Positions 31,045-43,561 of a stretch of 64,000 bases of DNA are shown piece after piece. The number at the start of each line of letters is the position of its first letter. Position 1 is the stretch's first letter. The DNA comes from Acipenser ruthenus (lineage: Eukaryota; Chordata; Actinopteri; Acipenseriformes; Acipenseridae): the NCBI RefSeq assembly GCF_902713425.1, contig NC_081198.1, positions 20,381,188 to 20,445,187 of the forward strand, in the 5' to 3' direction. The notes beneath the pieces are model-generated. The model was given only the letters and a program-made list of their open reading frames with translations, did not search any database and was not told the origin of the DNA. A program made the translations under genes and the position numbers.

Positions 31045-34000
31045 CTAACCAATGCCAATAGCCCATTGCCCACCGATCCACTTTTCCAACTTCCACATGC
31101 GTTCTGCTTCTTGCTTCCCAGACTTCCGATAATCTTTGATCACATAATCCTTTAGAATGCTCAGTGCCAGCCTCACACAGTCCGAACTTGAGAGCTGGGC
31201 ATTCCTAAAAACCAGTACATTCCTTGCTCTCCATATCGCATCCTTAAAAGAGTTCAGTATTGCCCACAACACATACCACTTGCCCTTATTCATCTTTACA
31301 TCATGTTTCCCATACAATATTAAGGACTCATTTACTGTTTCTCCTTCACAATATTCCTTCACAAAAAAGTCAGCCTCAGTCCAAACATGTTGTGCAAAGC
31401 TGCAATTAACTAACAGATGCTCAGCTGATTCTTCCGCCCCACAACCCTGACGAGGGCATCTAGGGGACTTCGCCATTTGTCGTCCATACATCATTTGCCT
31501 GACTGGCAAGGCCTCATGGACTATCAGCCAGGCCAGATCCCTATGTATATTTAAAAGCTTTGGATGGGCAACCTCTATCCAAATCATTTCCACCTGATCT
31601 GCGGTGTACCACCTGACAGGACAAATAGTATCCTTGCTCTGAACAAGTCTGATCACCTTCCTATAGTCCTCCCAGTACTCTTTCCCTATATTCTTTAATT
31701 CGTTCTTAACAATAAATGTTTTATCAATGAGAAGTTAAAAGGCATTTCCCAAACTGTTGGCACCGTTAAAGGAACATTATACATTTTAAAGGATCTTAAC
31801 ATTGCTCCCATATAGAATCTCAAAAACAAAGCTGCTGTACATTTTCCAAACAAATACATGTGTACATGTAAAACGACATACTTCGCAATTAAAACCAAGT
31901 TTAGATCCGGGAACTGTTTCCCTCCTAATAAGGCATTTTTAACCACAACATTCCTTCTTAGTTTTTTCACTTTTTGACCCCCAAAAGAAACAAAACACAG
32001 TCCTATTCAATATCTTCAAAACATGTGTTGTTGGAGGGAACACCACCGCGATGTAAAACAACATGGGCAAAATTATGGATTTTAAGATTAGAACCTTTCC
32101 TTCCGTTGTCAGGTTTCTAAGAGACCATAAGCCTAGCTTCTGTGACACTTTCGCCCCTACATCCACCCAGTTCCGCTGACCAGATCCTGTGCTGTCAAAC
32201 TTTAAACCTAACACCTTGATAGAATCCGTTTTAACACATACATCACAATCCGGAGCCTCTGGCCAATTACCATAAAACATACATTCAGATTTCTCTTTAT
32301 TCAGCTTAGCTCCTGATGCTAGACCATATCGTTCTGTGTGTAAAAGAGTCCTTCCAATTGACCTTTTATCTCTGCATAAGACAGTTGCATCATCCATGTA
32401 TGCTAGAACTTTTACCATTCTCCCACCACCACCTGGTACAGGCATTCCTTTGACAAAGTTATCTTTTCTTAAAACATTGACCAAAGGTTCCAAACAACAA
32501 ATAAACAGAATCGGTGATAAAGGACAGCCTTGCCGAACACCACATTTAATTGGGATAACTTTTGAGAGGACCCCATTAACTAAGACTCTACTCTGTATGT
32601 TTTTATACAGCAGATCCACCCATTTCACTACACTCGCCGGAAACCCCATTTTGCCTAACACCCTTAACATAAACTTGTGCGAGACTCTGTCATAGGCTTT
32701 CTCCAGGTCCAAATTTAACACACACAAAGGATAATTTCGATCACAGGCATAAAACACAGAATCTCTTAACAAAATGAGGCTGTCTGTTATCCTCCGCCCT
32801 TGCACAGCACAGGTCTGGTCCGGGTGGATTACACTATCAATCACCGCTTTTATTCTTGAAGTTAAAATCTTTGCCAAACATTTCTAATCAACATTTAGCA
32901 GACTTATTGGTCTCCAATTTTTCAGCTCCTCTCTGTTGTTCTTTTTGAAAATCAGGGTAATGATCCCTTCTCTAAAAGAGGGCGGCATTTCCCCCACAGC
33001 CATAATTTCATTATAAACCATTAAAATGTCAGGACCTACAACTTCCCAAAATTTGGAGTAAAACTCCCTTGGCAAGCCATCTCTCCCAGGCGCTTTCCCC
33101 AGTTTAAAAGACTTCATTGCCTCTGTCACTTCCTTCAGGTCTAAAGATTTTTTCAAACTTTCCCCTCCTCACAGTCCAACTCCTCCAAAAATTCCTCCAT
33201 CACATTCTCTTCAATATTTTTTTCCTTATATAAAGTACTATAAAAGTCCTCCACCACCTCTATCATTCCTTTGGTATCTTTTTTAATATTGCCATCTTCA
33301 TCTTTTAGGCCAGTCATTGCCTTTTTCTTATCCACAATCTTTTTATAAAAAAACCTTGTACATTTCTCATTTTCTTCAATATATTGCACTTTACTTCTAA
33401 ACATCACAGCTTTGCACCGTTTCTCAAACAACTCTTTCAATTTGCTTTTTATTTCCTTTATATCATCATTAACTGGAAACCCCTGCTTTTGCAATTTGAA
33501 CAGATGTTCCAGTCTACATTGCAACCCATTTATTCTCTTCCTTCCTTTAGCTGCCCTAATTTTACCTTCTGCCATAAAAAACTTTTTGATTCTCTCTTTC
33601 ACGCACTCCCACCATTCACTTACTGACCCATACATATCCTTCACAGTCTGCCACTCTTCATACCTCTGTTTAAACTTTCTCCCCAACCTTTCATCCTCTA
33701 AAAGCTCCACATTCAGCTTCCATACTCCTTTCCCCACTTCACACACCCCCTCCACCTCCATCCTAGCCGTCACCATACAATGGTCAGTAAAGAACACAGG
33801 CACTACATCACACTTATCCCACCGCACACTGCTTGAAGAAAAAATAAAGTCTATTCTAGAAGCTTTTGTTCCATCCTCACTCACCCATGTGTACACATCC
33901 TCACTGGGCTTCACAACTTTCAAGACATCTAAGAGTCTAAAATCCATTACAAGTTCATTTAAAACTATTGACGTTTTATCCAGTTTAACTCCCTCAGGCT

Positions 34001-34487
34001 TCGTTCTTCTATCCGATGCCTTCAGCACTGTATTAAAATCACCGGCCAAAATACACACACATGTCGTATCTAAGAGCTTCCTTATTTCCTTAAAAAGTTC
34101 AAATCTTTCTTCCTTATCTGGGGATGCATACACATTAATAAAACGCAAAGCTTTCCCCAGGTAATTCACATCTACAACCAGCATTCTCCCACATTCTATC
34201 ACTTCCTTACTCTCCATCACAAAATTCCTGTTTTTAAAAAGAATCCCCACTCCAGCTGCTCTACAGCCATTCCCCCCTGACCAGACAGACTCGCCATGTA
34301 CCCACATTCTCTCCCTATCCACATGGTTATCTCGGAAGGGTAACCCACATTCTTGCAAGAACACAACATCAGTATTGACTGTTCCAAGAAAATGCAAAAC
34401 TGTTTTGCATCTTCCTTCACTCTTCACACTTCTCACGTTTAAGGATGTTATCAGCAACATCAAAGAGAGAAAAAATTGTACTGCCAT
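31045..34487 (-). pseudogene. Element G ORF2, APE endonuclease-reverse transcriptase, about four breaks
   Basis: ATG at 34485-34487, short hydrophobic leader (FFLSLMLLIT), then SLNVRS, LQECG, AGDFNT, SRIDFIF and SDH replaced by TDH. Breaks: a frame change near 33155, a stop near 32884 in the LLNVDYK block, a frame change near 31955 and another near 31670-31695. Reverse transcriptase motifs NWRPISLLNVD, LDLEKAYDRVSH, GVRQGCPLS and YMDD are present. C-terminal CPRQGCGAEESAEHLLVNC. Inactive. Confidence 0.88.
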
Positions 34488-34496
34488 ATCAAAAAA

Positions 34497-36085
34497 TTAA
34501 CTGTTTTTACTCATACTCATCGTCTCAACGAGATTTTGTACATTCTCATACACACTTTCACTCCCAAAATCTCTCGCTCCCCCATCAAAAATAGGGGATC
34601 CTATCTCACTGCTTGGAGACGAACCAGGGAACAAGGAGGAGACATTACTCCTCTCTCCTCCTTCCCGCTCCTCATCCTGCTCAGACTCACCACTCTCATC
34701 CCTATTTTTTGTCTTCTTTGTTTTTTTGCTTTGTGCCAACTCCCACTTCTCTTTTTTCCTTTTGTCAGTTCCCTTTTCCACATCCATAATCTCAATCACA
34801 CTAGCACTTCTCTGTATACTCCTGGTAAAACCAGCACCGGCTTCCCCCTTTCCAGTACTCCTCCCTCTCTCACCAGACACACTCCTATTCCCCCTCTCCC
34901 TCTCAACCACTGTAGCACTCCTCCCTCTTCGTACAGGTTCATTATTATTCCAATTCTCCGACTCCTTTGCAGCCTTGTCCCCTTTTGACCCCTTCCCACC
35001 ACTCACACCAGGCTTATTATTATTCATTTCCCCAAACTCCTTCACCCCACTCATCCCGCCATTCTCTTCTCCAATCTCATTCTCACCCATCTCTCCATCA
35101 ATCACAGGGTCCCCCTTTTCCCCACCCCCCTCTACTCCACTCATGGGGGTCTCAGACACAACCTACTGACTCTCAGACATGCCTCCTCCCTCTCCTCCAA
35201 TCACATCCGAACAACTCAGCACACCGGCACTACCATCCCCCTTCACCACACCACCCTCAAAGGCTTCTTCCTCTGACTCAACACTCTCCGTAGAAAATGG
35301 CGAAACAGCCAAATCACTAGATAAATCTGAACCTTTCCTGCTCTTATCTTGTTTGCAAAGGATTGTGGGCAGTCTCTAAACAAATGACCCTCTTCTCCAC
35401 ACAGGTTACATTTCCTTTCGCTCACACAATCCATTGAAGAATGGCCCACCTCCTTACACACGCCACAAATTTCCTTTTTACAGGCCACTGCCAGGTGCCC
35501 CATCTCCCCACACTTCCTGCACAACTTTGGTTGGCCCTGATAAAACACAAAACCTCTATTTGGTCCCAAAATTATATCCGAGGGAATGTGCTTAAACCCA
35601 CCATACCCTGTAGCATTATGATAAAGTTTAACTAAAATCCTCCATGAACCATTCCAAATTCCATCTGAGTCTACCACTTTCACAGCAGCCCTTTTAATCA
35701 AGCAATACCTCGCTAACCAGGTATTCACATCCTGTTCTGACACGGTTTCATTAAACATTTTAACAACCACTGTTTTCACAGAGTTATCTGTTAAAGCTTC
35801 AACCTCGAATTTCTCTAACACCTCATTAGGCCCCAACTCATCTCTTACTCGCCAAAATTTCCTAAAACTTGTATCATTCACAAAACTAACATCCCAAGAA
35901 GAGCCATTAGTCAACGGAATGAGACAATAAATCTCACCTGCACTAAACCCCAGTATCCTCTGTAACACATTTCTACTGAACTCAAACCTTGTCAGTTCAG
36001 TCTTCCCATTTCCCTCTCTGAAACACTGCTTTAAACTAAAGCGCACACAGCAGTGTCGCCTCACTCCAAACTTAGAAAAATACAT
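34497..36085 (-). pseudogene. Element G ORF1, gag-like with CCHC knuckles, frameshifted
   Basis: First ATG at 36083-36085 (MYFSKFGVRRHCCVRFS). Knuckles CRKCGEMGHLAVAC, CGVCKEVGHSSMDC and CNLCGEEGHLFRDC near residues 200-260, followed by PQSFANKIRAGK. The frame shifts between about 35350 and 35160, and the Lys/Glu-rich C-terminal part reads from 35159 to 34497. ORF2 starts 9 nt downstream. Confidence 0.85.
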
Positions 36086-36302
36086 TCTAAACAAAAAAAA
36101 CAACAAAAAGAAAAAAGAAAGAACCAGCCCCGAAGGGCCCTACCCCAGTAGAAAAAACTGCCTCCTGCTCTGCTCCTTCTAGACCCTTTCCTCCAAGAAA
36201 AGAAAACAGCTCCGGGGCACCTGTACAACAAAAAGGAGAAAAAAACTTAGCAAAAACAATCTACAATTGCACGTATCCAAAACCCACTACCGATCGCAAC
36301 CC

Positions 36303-36332
36303 TTGATCTGAGCCAAGAGGCCGAGAAGCGAT
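36303..36332 (-). pseudogene. RNU2: U2 5' stub upstream of element G, substituted
   Basis: 30 nt of U2 with T16C and A23C, as in the element E stub. Complete promoter to the right. Confidence 0.85.
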
Positions 36333-36913
36333 GGCGACTTGGCCCTTGCCCGGGGCCCCCCAGCCCGGACGGCACAGGGGGATTCAAAGGTGGGTGCAAA
36401 ATTTCAAGCACAAGCAGACCCCAAAAAAACGGGCTGCTGCTTCCAGAGGGGAAATGTGCAATTTAAGCAGGAGAAAACAAAACAAAGCAAAAACACACAC
36501 ATAACACCAAAAACAAAACATAAACTGGCGGAGTGCGTCTTACAAATAGTCATGCCAAGCTGCTATGCTGTGCAAGGTGCCTTGGGTAACTACAACTGTG
36601 CCTCGCTGGCTGGCTGGCTTGCTAAGAAGGTCCTGGCATAGGGACATGTTCCACCACACTTGTCTGGTTAGCTGCATGCTCCCAGGAAACAACCTGCTGC
36701 TGTCTACATCATCACCACATGTGAATAAAAGAAAGAAAGACAGCAAGAAAGAAAGAGAGAAAGAAAGAGAGAAAGAAAGAAAGAGAGAAAGAAAAAAAAG
36801 AAGTAAAACGGCGGGAAAACTTGCATCAACACTGGCACTCTCCCTCCAGCAGGGGTAGACAAAATGCTCACAGGAGAGATCCAGATCTGACTTTGACCAA
36901 CGTTAGAGAAAGG
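36333..36913 (-). repeat. U2 array spacer, second spacer type
   Basis: Carries the variant set typical of the right part of the window: an extra AAACA in the A-rich block, GGCTTGCTAAGAAGGTCC instead of GGCTGGCTAAGAAGGACC, AACAACCTG, and GACAGC at the start of the microsatellite (about 36729-36797). Confidence 0.9.
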
Positions 36914-37100
36914 TGTGCACCGTTCCCGGAGGTACTGCAATACCGGGCCGATGCGTGGAGTGGACGGAGCAAGCCCCTGTTCCATCTCCCGATTCCAAAA
37001 ATCAATTTAATATATGGTCCCCTGATAGGGGACGTATCAGATATTAAACTGATAAGAACAGATACTACACTTGATCTTAGCCAAAAGGCCGAGAAGCGAT
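36914..37100 (-). ncRNA. RNU2: U2 snRNA, complete, consensus sequence
   Basis: 187 nt matching the array consensus with PSE-like element, distal element and 3' box. On its upstream side the spacer is cut at 37565 by H1, but the promoter (to about -256) is retained. Confidence 0.95.
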
Positions 37101-37565
37101 GGCGACTTGGCCCTTGCCCGGGGCCCCCCAGCCCGGACGGCACAGGGGGATTCAAAGGTGGGTGCAAAATTCCAAGCACAAGCAGACCCCCAAAAAACGG
37201 GCTGCTGCTTCCAGAGGGGAAATGTGCAATTTAAGCAGGAGGAAACAAAACAAAGCAAAAACACACACATAACACCAAAAACAAAACATAAACTGGCGGA
37301 GTGCGTCTTACAAATAGTCATGCCAAGCTGCTATGCTGTGCAAGGTGCCTTGGGTAACTACAACTGTGCCTCGCTGGCTGGCTGGCTTGCTAAGAAGGTC
37401 CTGGCATAGGGACATGTTCCACCACACTTGTCTGGTTAGCTGCATGCTCCCAGGAAACAACCTGCTGCTGTCTACATCATCACCACATGTGAATAAAAGA
37501 AAGAAAGACAGCAAGAAAGAAAGAGAGAAAGAAAGAGAGAAAGAGAGAAAGAAAGAGAGAAAGAG
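37101..37565 (-). repeat. U2 spacer, second type, cut in the microsatellite by H1
   Basis: Promoter, distal block, GGCT repeat and the GAAA/GAGA tract (37497-37565). The last GAGA runs into GAGATTTTAC of the H1 3' end, a shared GAGA that points to recombination or end trimming rather than a normal H insertion. Confidence 0.88.
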
Positions 37566-38200
37566 ATTTTACATTTTTTACATTTACACCCATTCGTTTT
37601 TTTCATTCATTTTACATTTCTTTTAAAGATGACATTCATGCATACAGACATACATTTTGTTTTAAAAGCATTTAAAATACATTTAAAAACACCAAGACAA
37701 TTGTGCTTTGTACATGGTTAAAACAGACACAGATTAAAATCAACATGAAAAAAACCTGTGCTGCTTTAAAAGTGACTGGAAAAAAAGAACCATCTATAAA
37801 AAACCAGTGTTTGTGAGGGCCGGGGAGTGCTCTCTAAAAAAGTTCAAAAGTGAACATAAAACTAGATCTAAAACAGGGACAGGGGAAAAGGGACAGTGTA
37901 TAGAACAGTGAGTTAAAATTCTAAAATTTTAAAACACTTAAAATGTAACTTTTAATAGTTTACATTAAAAATCTTAAAGATACATAAAACAAAACAAAAC
38001 AAAATCAAATAAAACATTCAACGTAAATCAAATAAAAGTCAATAAAACTGAAACAAAAAGACTACATAAAACCAGGGCACCGTTGAAAAAACGGTCATGC
38101 CAGCTAAAAAGGGCGGAATGCTGGCATGACAAAATAAATAAAAGGCTTAGCGGTGCCCCGTAGTCCCGCTCCTAGGAGCTAGCGGTTCCAGTTTTTTCCT

Positions 38201-41200
38201 TTGTTCCATCTTCACGTCCTGAAGTCCGGCGATCCTCCACTCCGCGCAGGCCTTGTCCTTCCCGAGGGTCCGGATGTCCAGAATTACAAAGTCCTTGATA
38301 AGAGTTTGTGCCCTTCTGGTCGTGGTGATAGTGTCTTACTCCTGCTTGTGATAGACACAGACGTTACGGCCTTCCCACAGGATCTGCTTGACAACATTGA
38401 TGACACGCCAAACGCACTTAGCTGTGCTGGTATCGATTCCTCCCGCAGGCCCATAGAGCACAGTCTCAGCGGTCATCTTGGCCGTGTCAGCAAACCTGTT
38501 TAGGAAGACAGAGACAGAGAGCCAGACACTGCCAGCCACATCACACTCCCAGAAGATATGGGCTGGTGTTTCTCTCTTGCGGCACTTTGCATAGGGGCAT
38601 GTTTCTACTTGGGCTAGTCCCCTCCTGAACATGAACGCTCGAGTGGGGAGTGCACTGTGGACGGTGTTCCATGCTATATCCTTCTGGACATTACTGAGGC
38701 AGCTGTGAGACACATTCTCCCAGATTTTTTGGCTTTGGGTGAGGGAGAAAGTAGCTACTTTTTCAATTTCCTGGGAACCGGCAAGATATTTAGTTACAGC
38801 CTTGTATTCCCAGGAGGCCAATTTTGCTTTATCTAAGCCCAATTTATATATAGTGTCCCTTAAGGTTCTATAATACAATGGGGGGTCCCAGGAGTACGGC
38901 ACGGTGTTATCAATAGTGCAGAGGCCCAAGGCCCTGAGACAGGTGGCAAAATAGAAACGATTCATGTAACATACCTTCCTGTCCAGGGCCTGGATGTTCT
39001 TGATAGTTTGCGTGAGCCCCTGCACTCGGGTGAGCTGCACAACGTCCGGGACCCCCTTACCTCCCTTCTTGTCGGCTTTACTCAGGGTGGCTCGCTTTAC
39101 CCTCTCCATCTTGCTGCCCCAGATAAAGCGGTGGATAATGCGGTCCACCACTTTTTTGGTGGTCCTGTCTGGGGGAAAGATTTTTCCTACATAAGAGAGG
39201 ATGGGGAACAGTATAGACTTGGTTATTAATACTCTACCCGTCATTGTTAAGGATCTTGTGCTCCATCCGCCAATCTTTTTACGGACCTGGTTAATGGCCG
39301 CCGTCCAGCTCTGGGCCCCCGAGCTATTGTTCTCGAAAATGAGGCCCAGAATCTTGATTTTGTCCTTTTTGACAGGGTACATGTCCGACAGTTCCCTATC
39401 TACCTGCCAATTTTTAGACACGTAGACTTCGCTCTTGGACTTATTAATCACTGCCCCAGTCGCCGTGCAGTACTTCTCAAGGATATTACTAATCCGAGGT
39501 ACCGACGATGTGTTGGTGCAAATGAGTGACACATCGTCCATATATGCTGTTGTTTTGACCTGGACCCCGTTGGATCCAGGCAGCTGGAAACCAGTTATAT
39601 TGGTATCCCTACGAATTGCCTGCAGGAGGGGTTCAATGCACACGACATATAGCAGTGGGGATAGTGGGCAACCCTGTCTGACCCCTGACTGGATAGATAT
39701 TTTACCAGTCAGGTGCCTGTTCACCAAGACTCGGGTCCAGTCCAGGAGCGAATTTCATCTGGTCCATCACTTTGTACATATATTCATGGCTTACCCTATC
39801 GAACGCCTTCTCCTGGTCAAGGTTGAACAGGCAGAGGGGATGGTTCCGTTCTCTAGAATAAGCCAGAATGTCCCTTGTTAACATTAAAATATCCGTGATG
39901 GACCTCCCTGGGACGCCACAAGCCTGGTCGGGGCCAATGACCAAAGGGAGGTGTACTTGTAGCCGGAGCATCAGAGCTTTGGCTAGTATCTTGTAATCCA
40001 CGCAAAGGAGGCTGATTGGGCGCCAATTCCGTAGATCTTTAACTTCCCCTTTCTTATGAAGGAGAGTAATTACACTCTCCCGCATAGAAGGGCCCAACCG
40101 CTTCTCCCTGTAGACCGCTCTGTAGACCTCCGCTAAATGGACTTTTAGCATGTCCCAAAAAAGATGGTAATACTCACCCGGGATGCCATCTGGACCTGGC
40201 GTCTTACCGGTGTTCATGGTCTTAACCGCCTGGGTGAGCTCCTCCAGCGTGAGTTCTGGGTCCTTCTCCTCCTCCTCGTCGTCCCGCACTGAGTCAGGCT
40301 CCAACTGGCTCAGGAACCACTCTATCAGGGTGTCATCTGTAGCTTTGATGTTATATAGGTCCCTATAGAAGTTCTCTACCACTTTTTTCACTCCCTCACT
40401 ATCCTCTACTATCCTCCCCCTGCTGTCGAGCATGGAGGACATCAAGTGCCGCTTCTCCCTCGTTTTCTGGAAGAAGAAGCGAGTACACTTTTCGTCTTCC
40501 TCCATTTTTTGCACTTTTGCATTGTGCATGACCTTTCGTTGTTCCTCCCTACAAAGCACTGAAAGATCTAGCTTGGTCTGGGCTATCTCGTCGCTTACAG
40601 GGAACCCCCGAAGCTGAAGCAGGCTCAGATGCTGGAGGGCAGCATTCAGGTGTTTATATTTGGCCCTCCTTTCTTTTGCTTTCCTCTTGCCTGCTGCTAT
40701 GAAATAACCCTTAGTTCTGATTTTGACCATCTCCCACCACTCTATAGGGGAGTTGAATAGGTCACGCAAAGTGGTCCACTCAACAAGCCTGCTCTTATAG
40801 GCTGCAGCTATGGAGGGGTCATCGAGTAAGGAGGTGTTTAATTTCCAAACCCCTGACCCCATCTGGGAGGTCTGAGGGACCTGCAATGTTACCTGCAGGA
40901 GCCTATGGTCAGAGAAGAAGACGGCCTGGGTGTCTACTGCCGTCTTCGTAAGGGAGCTGGTATGCAGGACGAGATCTATACGGGAGAAGGAGGTCCCAGA
41001 TGAGCTCACCCAGGTAAAGGGAGGCACCAGGTCCTTACCTGCATCACACAGGGAGAAATCAGATATTACGGAGGACAAAACTCTACTAGAGCGGTCGTTG
41101 CGTGGCCTGCTCCGGTCTACGTCCCTCAGAGCACAATTGAAGTCACCTGACACGATGACGGGTACGTTCCCCAGCAGGAGTGGACGCAGCTGTGGAAAAA

Positions 41201-41609
41201 ATTGAACTCTTTCGTTTTGGTTAGTGGGTGCGTAGACATTGACCAGTCTGAGGGGAGTGTTGTTGTATGTCACATCCACGCTCAGAATTCTACCAGGTTC
41301 TACCTCCCTGCTGCTGCGGGAGGTAATAAATGGGTTTTTAAACAGGATACCTACTCCGTCGGCTCTGGCTATGTTGGAGCCCGACCAGAAGGAGTCCCCC
41401 AGGGTCCAACTCTCCTTCAGGTCCCTATAATCAGGGCTCGACGAAATACCACACTCCTGCAGAAAGATGAGATCTGCTTTCAAGTTAGCTAGATAGTTTA
41501 GTACATCAAATCTTTTTTGTGTCTCCCTGATGCTCCTGACATTAACAGACACACATATCAGGGCCATCAGGGTAGCTAACAAGAAAAGGAGTCGCTGCGT
41601 CCACCCCAT
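38201..41609 (-). pseudogene. H1 ORF2, APE endonuclease-reverse transcriptase, disrupted
   Basis: As in H2 up to the LDQEKAFDRVSHEYMYKVMDQMKF block, where the ~36-bp deletion near 39730 removes GLREWVKTIYTNIST-type residues and shifts the frame. The reading continues as VNRHLTGKISIQSGVRQGC with YMDD. A second early stop replaces ELD with E-stop near 38336, and the normal stop codon is mutated to CAA. Inactive. Confidence 0.9.
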
Positions 41610-41614
41610 AGCGA

Positions 41615-43561
41615 CTATGATTGGGAGGTCGGGACACTCTTCCTACTCTTAGCTCTACGCTTGCTTCGAGGGGGCTTGGGCTTATTTGCAACTCCCATCA
41701 CCCCTGAGAAGGTACTCACTGCTGCCTCGTCCAAGAAGGCACCGTCTTTATATGCACAGTACGTGGAGTTGTTGGGGCTATTCAACTCCCCACAAGGTAA
41801 GTCTGGTGGAACTTGCTCAGGGCCCCTCGGAACGTGTGGGTCAGCTTTGTCCTGGGGGGGGGGTTATGACAGACAGCATTCTTTGGCTGTTACCGTCTGT
41901 TGAATTGGAGCTGTTAGCAGACTTCTGGCTTACCGCGTCCAGGGGTATTCCCATGTCCTCCAGTGCTGTATCTAGGAGGACCTCTAGGGGGCCCCTGGTT
42001 TTGCCCATACAAGGGAGGGGGTCAAGGATGCTTTGAAGGGAGGCCCTTCGCTTGAAGAGGGTCATTGCTACAGAGGTACTGCTGGTCAGGGAAGGTGTTG
42101 ACCCCGACCTCTCCCTCGGTGCATTAGTGAACACCTCTTCTGCGAGGTGTGCTAGGGTTTGTGCCAACGACTGGGAAGGCTGGCTGGGGATGCCCTGGCT
42201 GGCTGCTACCTGCCCACTAGGCGGCAGTGTAGCGTCCCACTCGCCTCCGTCTCTGCCTGCGAGGGCAAGACTGGGGACTTTGTGTGGACATTAGCTGGTT
42301 TTGGATCTATGGGGGCCACCTGCAACTTGCTGTCTTTGATCCTGATCTTCTTTCTTTTCCCCCCCCTCGTCTCTACCCTTTCTTTTCCCCACCCTCTGCT
42401 GGTTCTTCACTCCCTTCCCCTCCTTCTCACTCTCACTTTCACTGTCGCTTTCGCTTTCCTCCCCCACGGACTCAATCCTTATGGCGTCATAACGAGAGCC
42501 GAGGGGGAGTGCTGGCGCTGAGAGGGCCCTACTCAGGGGGGGGCCGCTGCTGGGTCCGGGCTCCCTCCCTGCCTCGTGTTCTGCATCAGAGGAGCTACTG
42601 GAGGAGCTAGTGGAGTGGCTGTTGTACTCTCTCTCTGGGCTGGGGGAAGGGGTCCTCGTAAAACGGGACATGTCTCGGGGGCGGGGGGGTGAGGGGGTGC
42701 TGGTGATGATGGTGGTGCTGGAGTCTGGGTCTTGGATACTGTTGGTGGTGATGTGGACTGATCTTTGTTACTTGCTCCCTCTTCCTGCTCAGGCCTAGGC
42801 TTGTTCATGTTTGCCTTGCTGGCTCTGGCCATGTTGGCATAGGAAGAGGGGCAGTCCTTAAACAGGTGCCCCTTCTTTCCACACAAATTGCACTGCCTCT
42901 CTTCTCTGCAGTGGCTGGTCTCGTGGGGGGCGCCGCAGTTCCTGCACTTGACTACAGTACACGCGGCCGTCAGGTGTCCTAATTCCCCACATTTCCTGCA
43001 GAGTTTTGGCATCCCATTATAGAATACCAGCCCTCTGTTGGGCCCTAACACTATGGAGTTTGGAATGTGGCGGACGCCTCCAATGCCCGATGGATCAACA
43101 TTAAGGCGTACCAGCCACTTTCTGGCTCCTGTCCAAACCCCATCTTCATCTGTAATTTTCCTCCCTTCTGATGACACCCTCCCATAGCGGTTAAGCCATG
43201 TTGTAATATCATAGTCGCTAACAGCCTCATTGAAAAATTGGACAGTAACAACTTTCATTTCTCTGTCTGTCAGTGCATCCACACAAAATTCTTTGTATGG
43301 AGCGAGATATTTATTCTCCCCCCAAAAGGACCACATTTCTTGTAACTTTTGGGGGTTCCTAAAACTGACCTCAAACACTTCCTTAAGCCCTGGCAATTTC
43401 ACCAAACAATTCAAGTCAGAAGGGGAAAAACCCATACCCCTCTGAAGAATGGTCCGGCTGAACTCCAGTCTCGTCAGTCCTGGTTCCGTTTCATCTTGCT
43501 TGTTTCTTGTGAAGCGCACCGCATTGTGCCTCCTGGTTTCCTGGGTTGGCCGGAACGCCAT
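41615..43561 (-). pseudogene. H1 ORF1, gag-like, frameshifted
   Basis: ATG at 43559-43561 (MAFRPTQETRRHNAVRF). The N-terminal part with three knuckles (CRKCGELGHLTAAC, CRNCGAPHETSHC, CNLCGKKGHLFKDC) is intact. Frame changes follow near 42696 (G/C run), 42365 (C run), 42232 (one base missing relative to H2) and at the G run near 41850. Most are homopolymer length differences from H2/H3. Confidence 0.85.

Larger units (their letters stand above)
30628..36302 (-). mobile_element. Element G: Keno-like U2-specific LINE, decayed
   Basis: Same U2 site and orientation as C, D and E. The 3' end has a short A run then TATATATA. The 5' end (GTTGCGATCGG...) lacks the GTGGCTTGACCG motif. ORF1 has one and ORF2 about four frame breaks. 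Its proteins are nearest to D by eye (LNLDLEKAYDRVSH, GVRQGCPLS) but clearly distinct. Confidence 0.9.

Noticed and set aside
42291-42671. Short Ser-rich frames in H1 as separate genes
   Set aside because: They are pieces of one ORF1, as shown by the longer continuous frames in H2 and H3.
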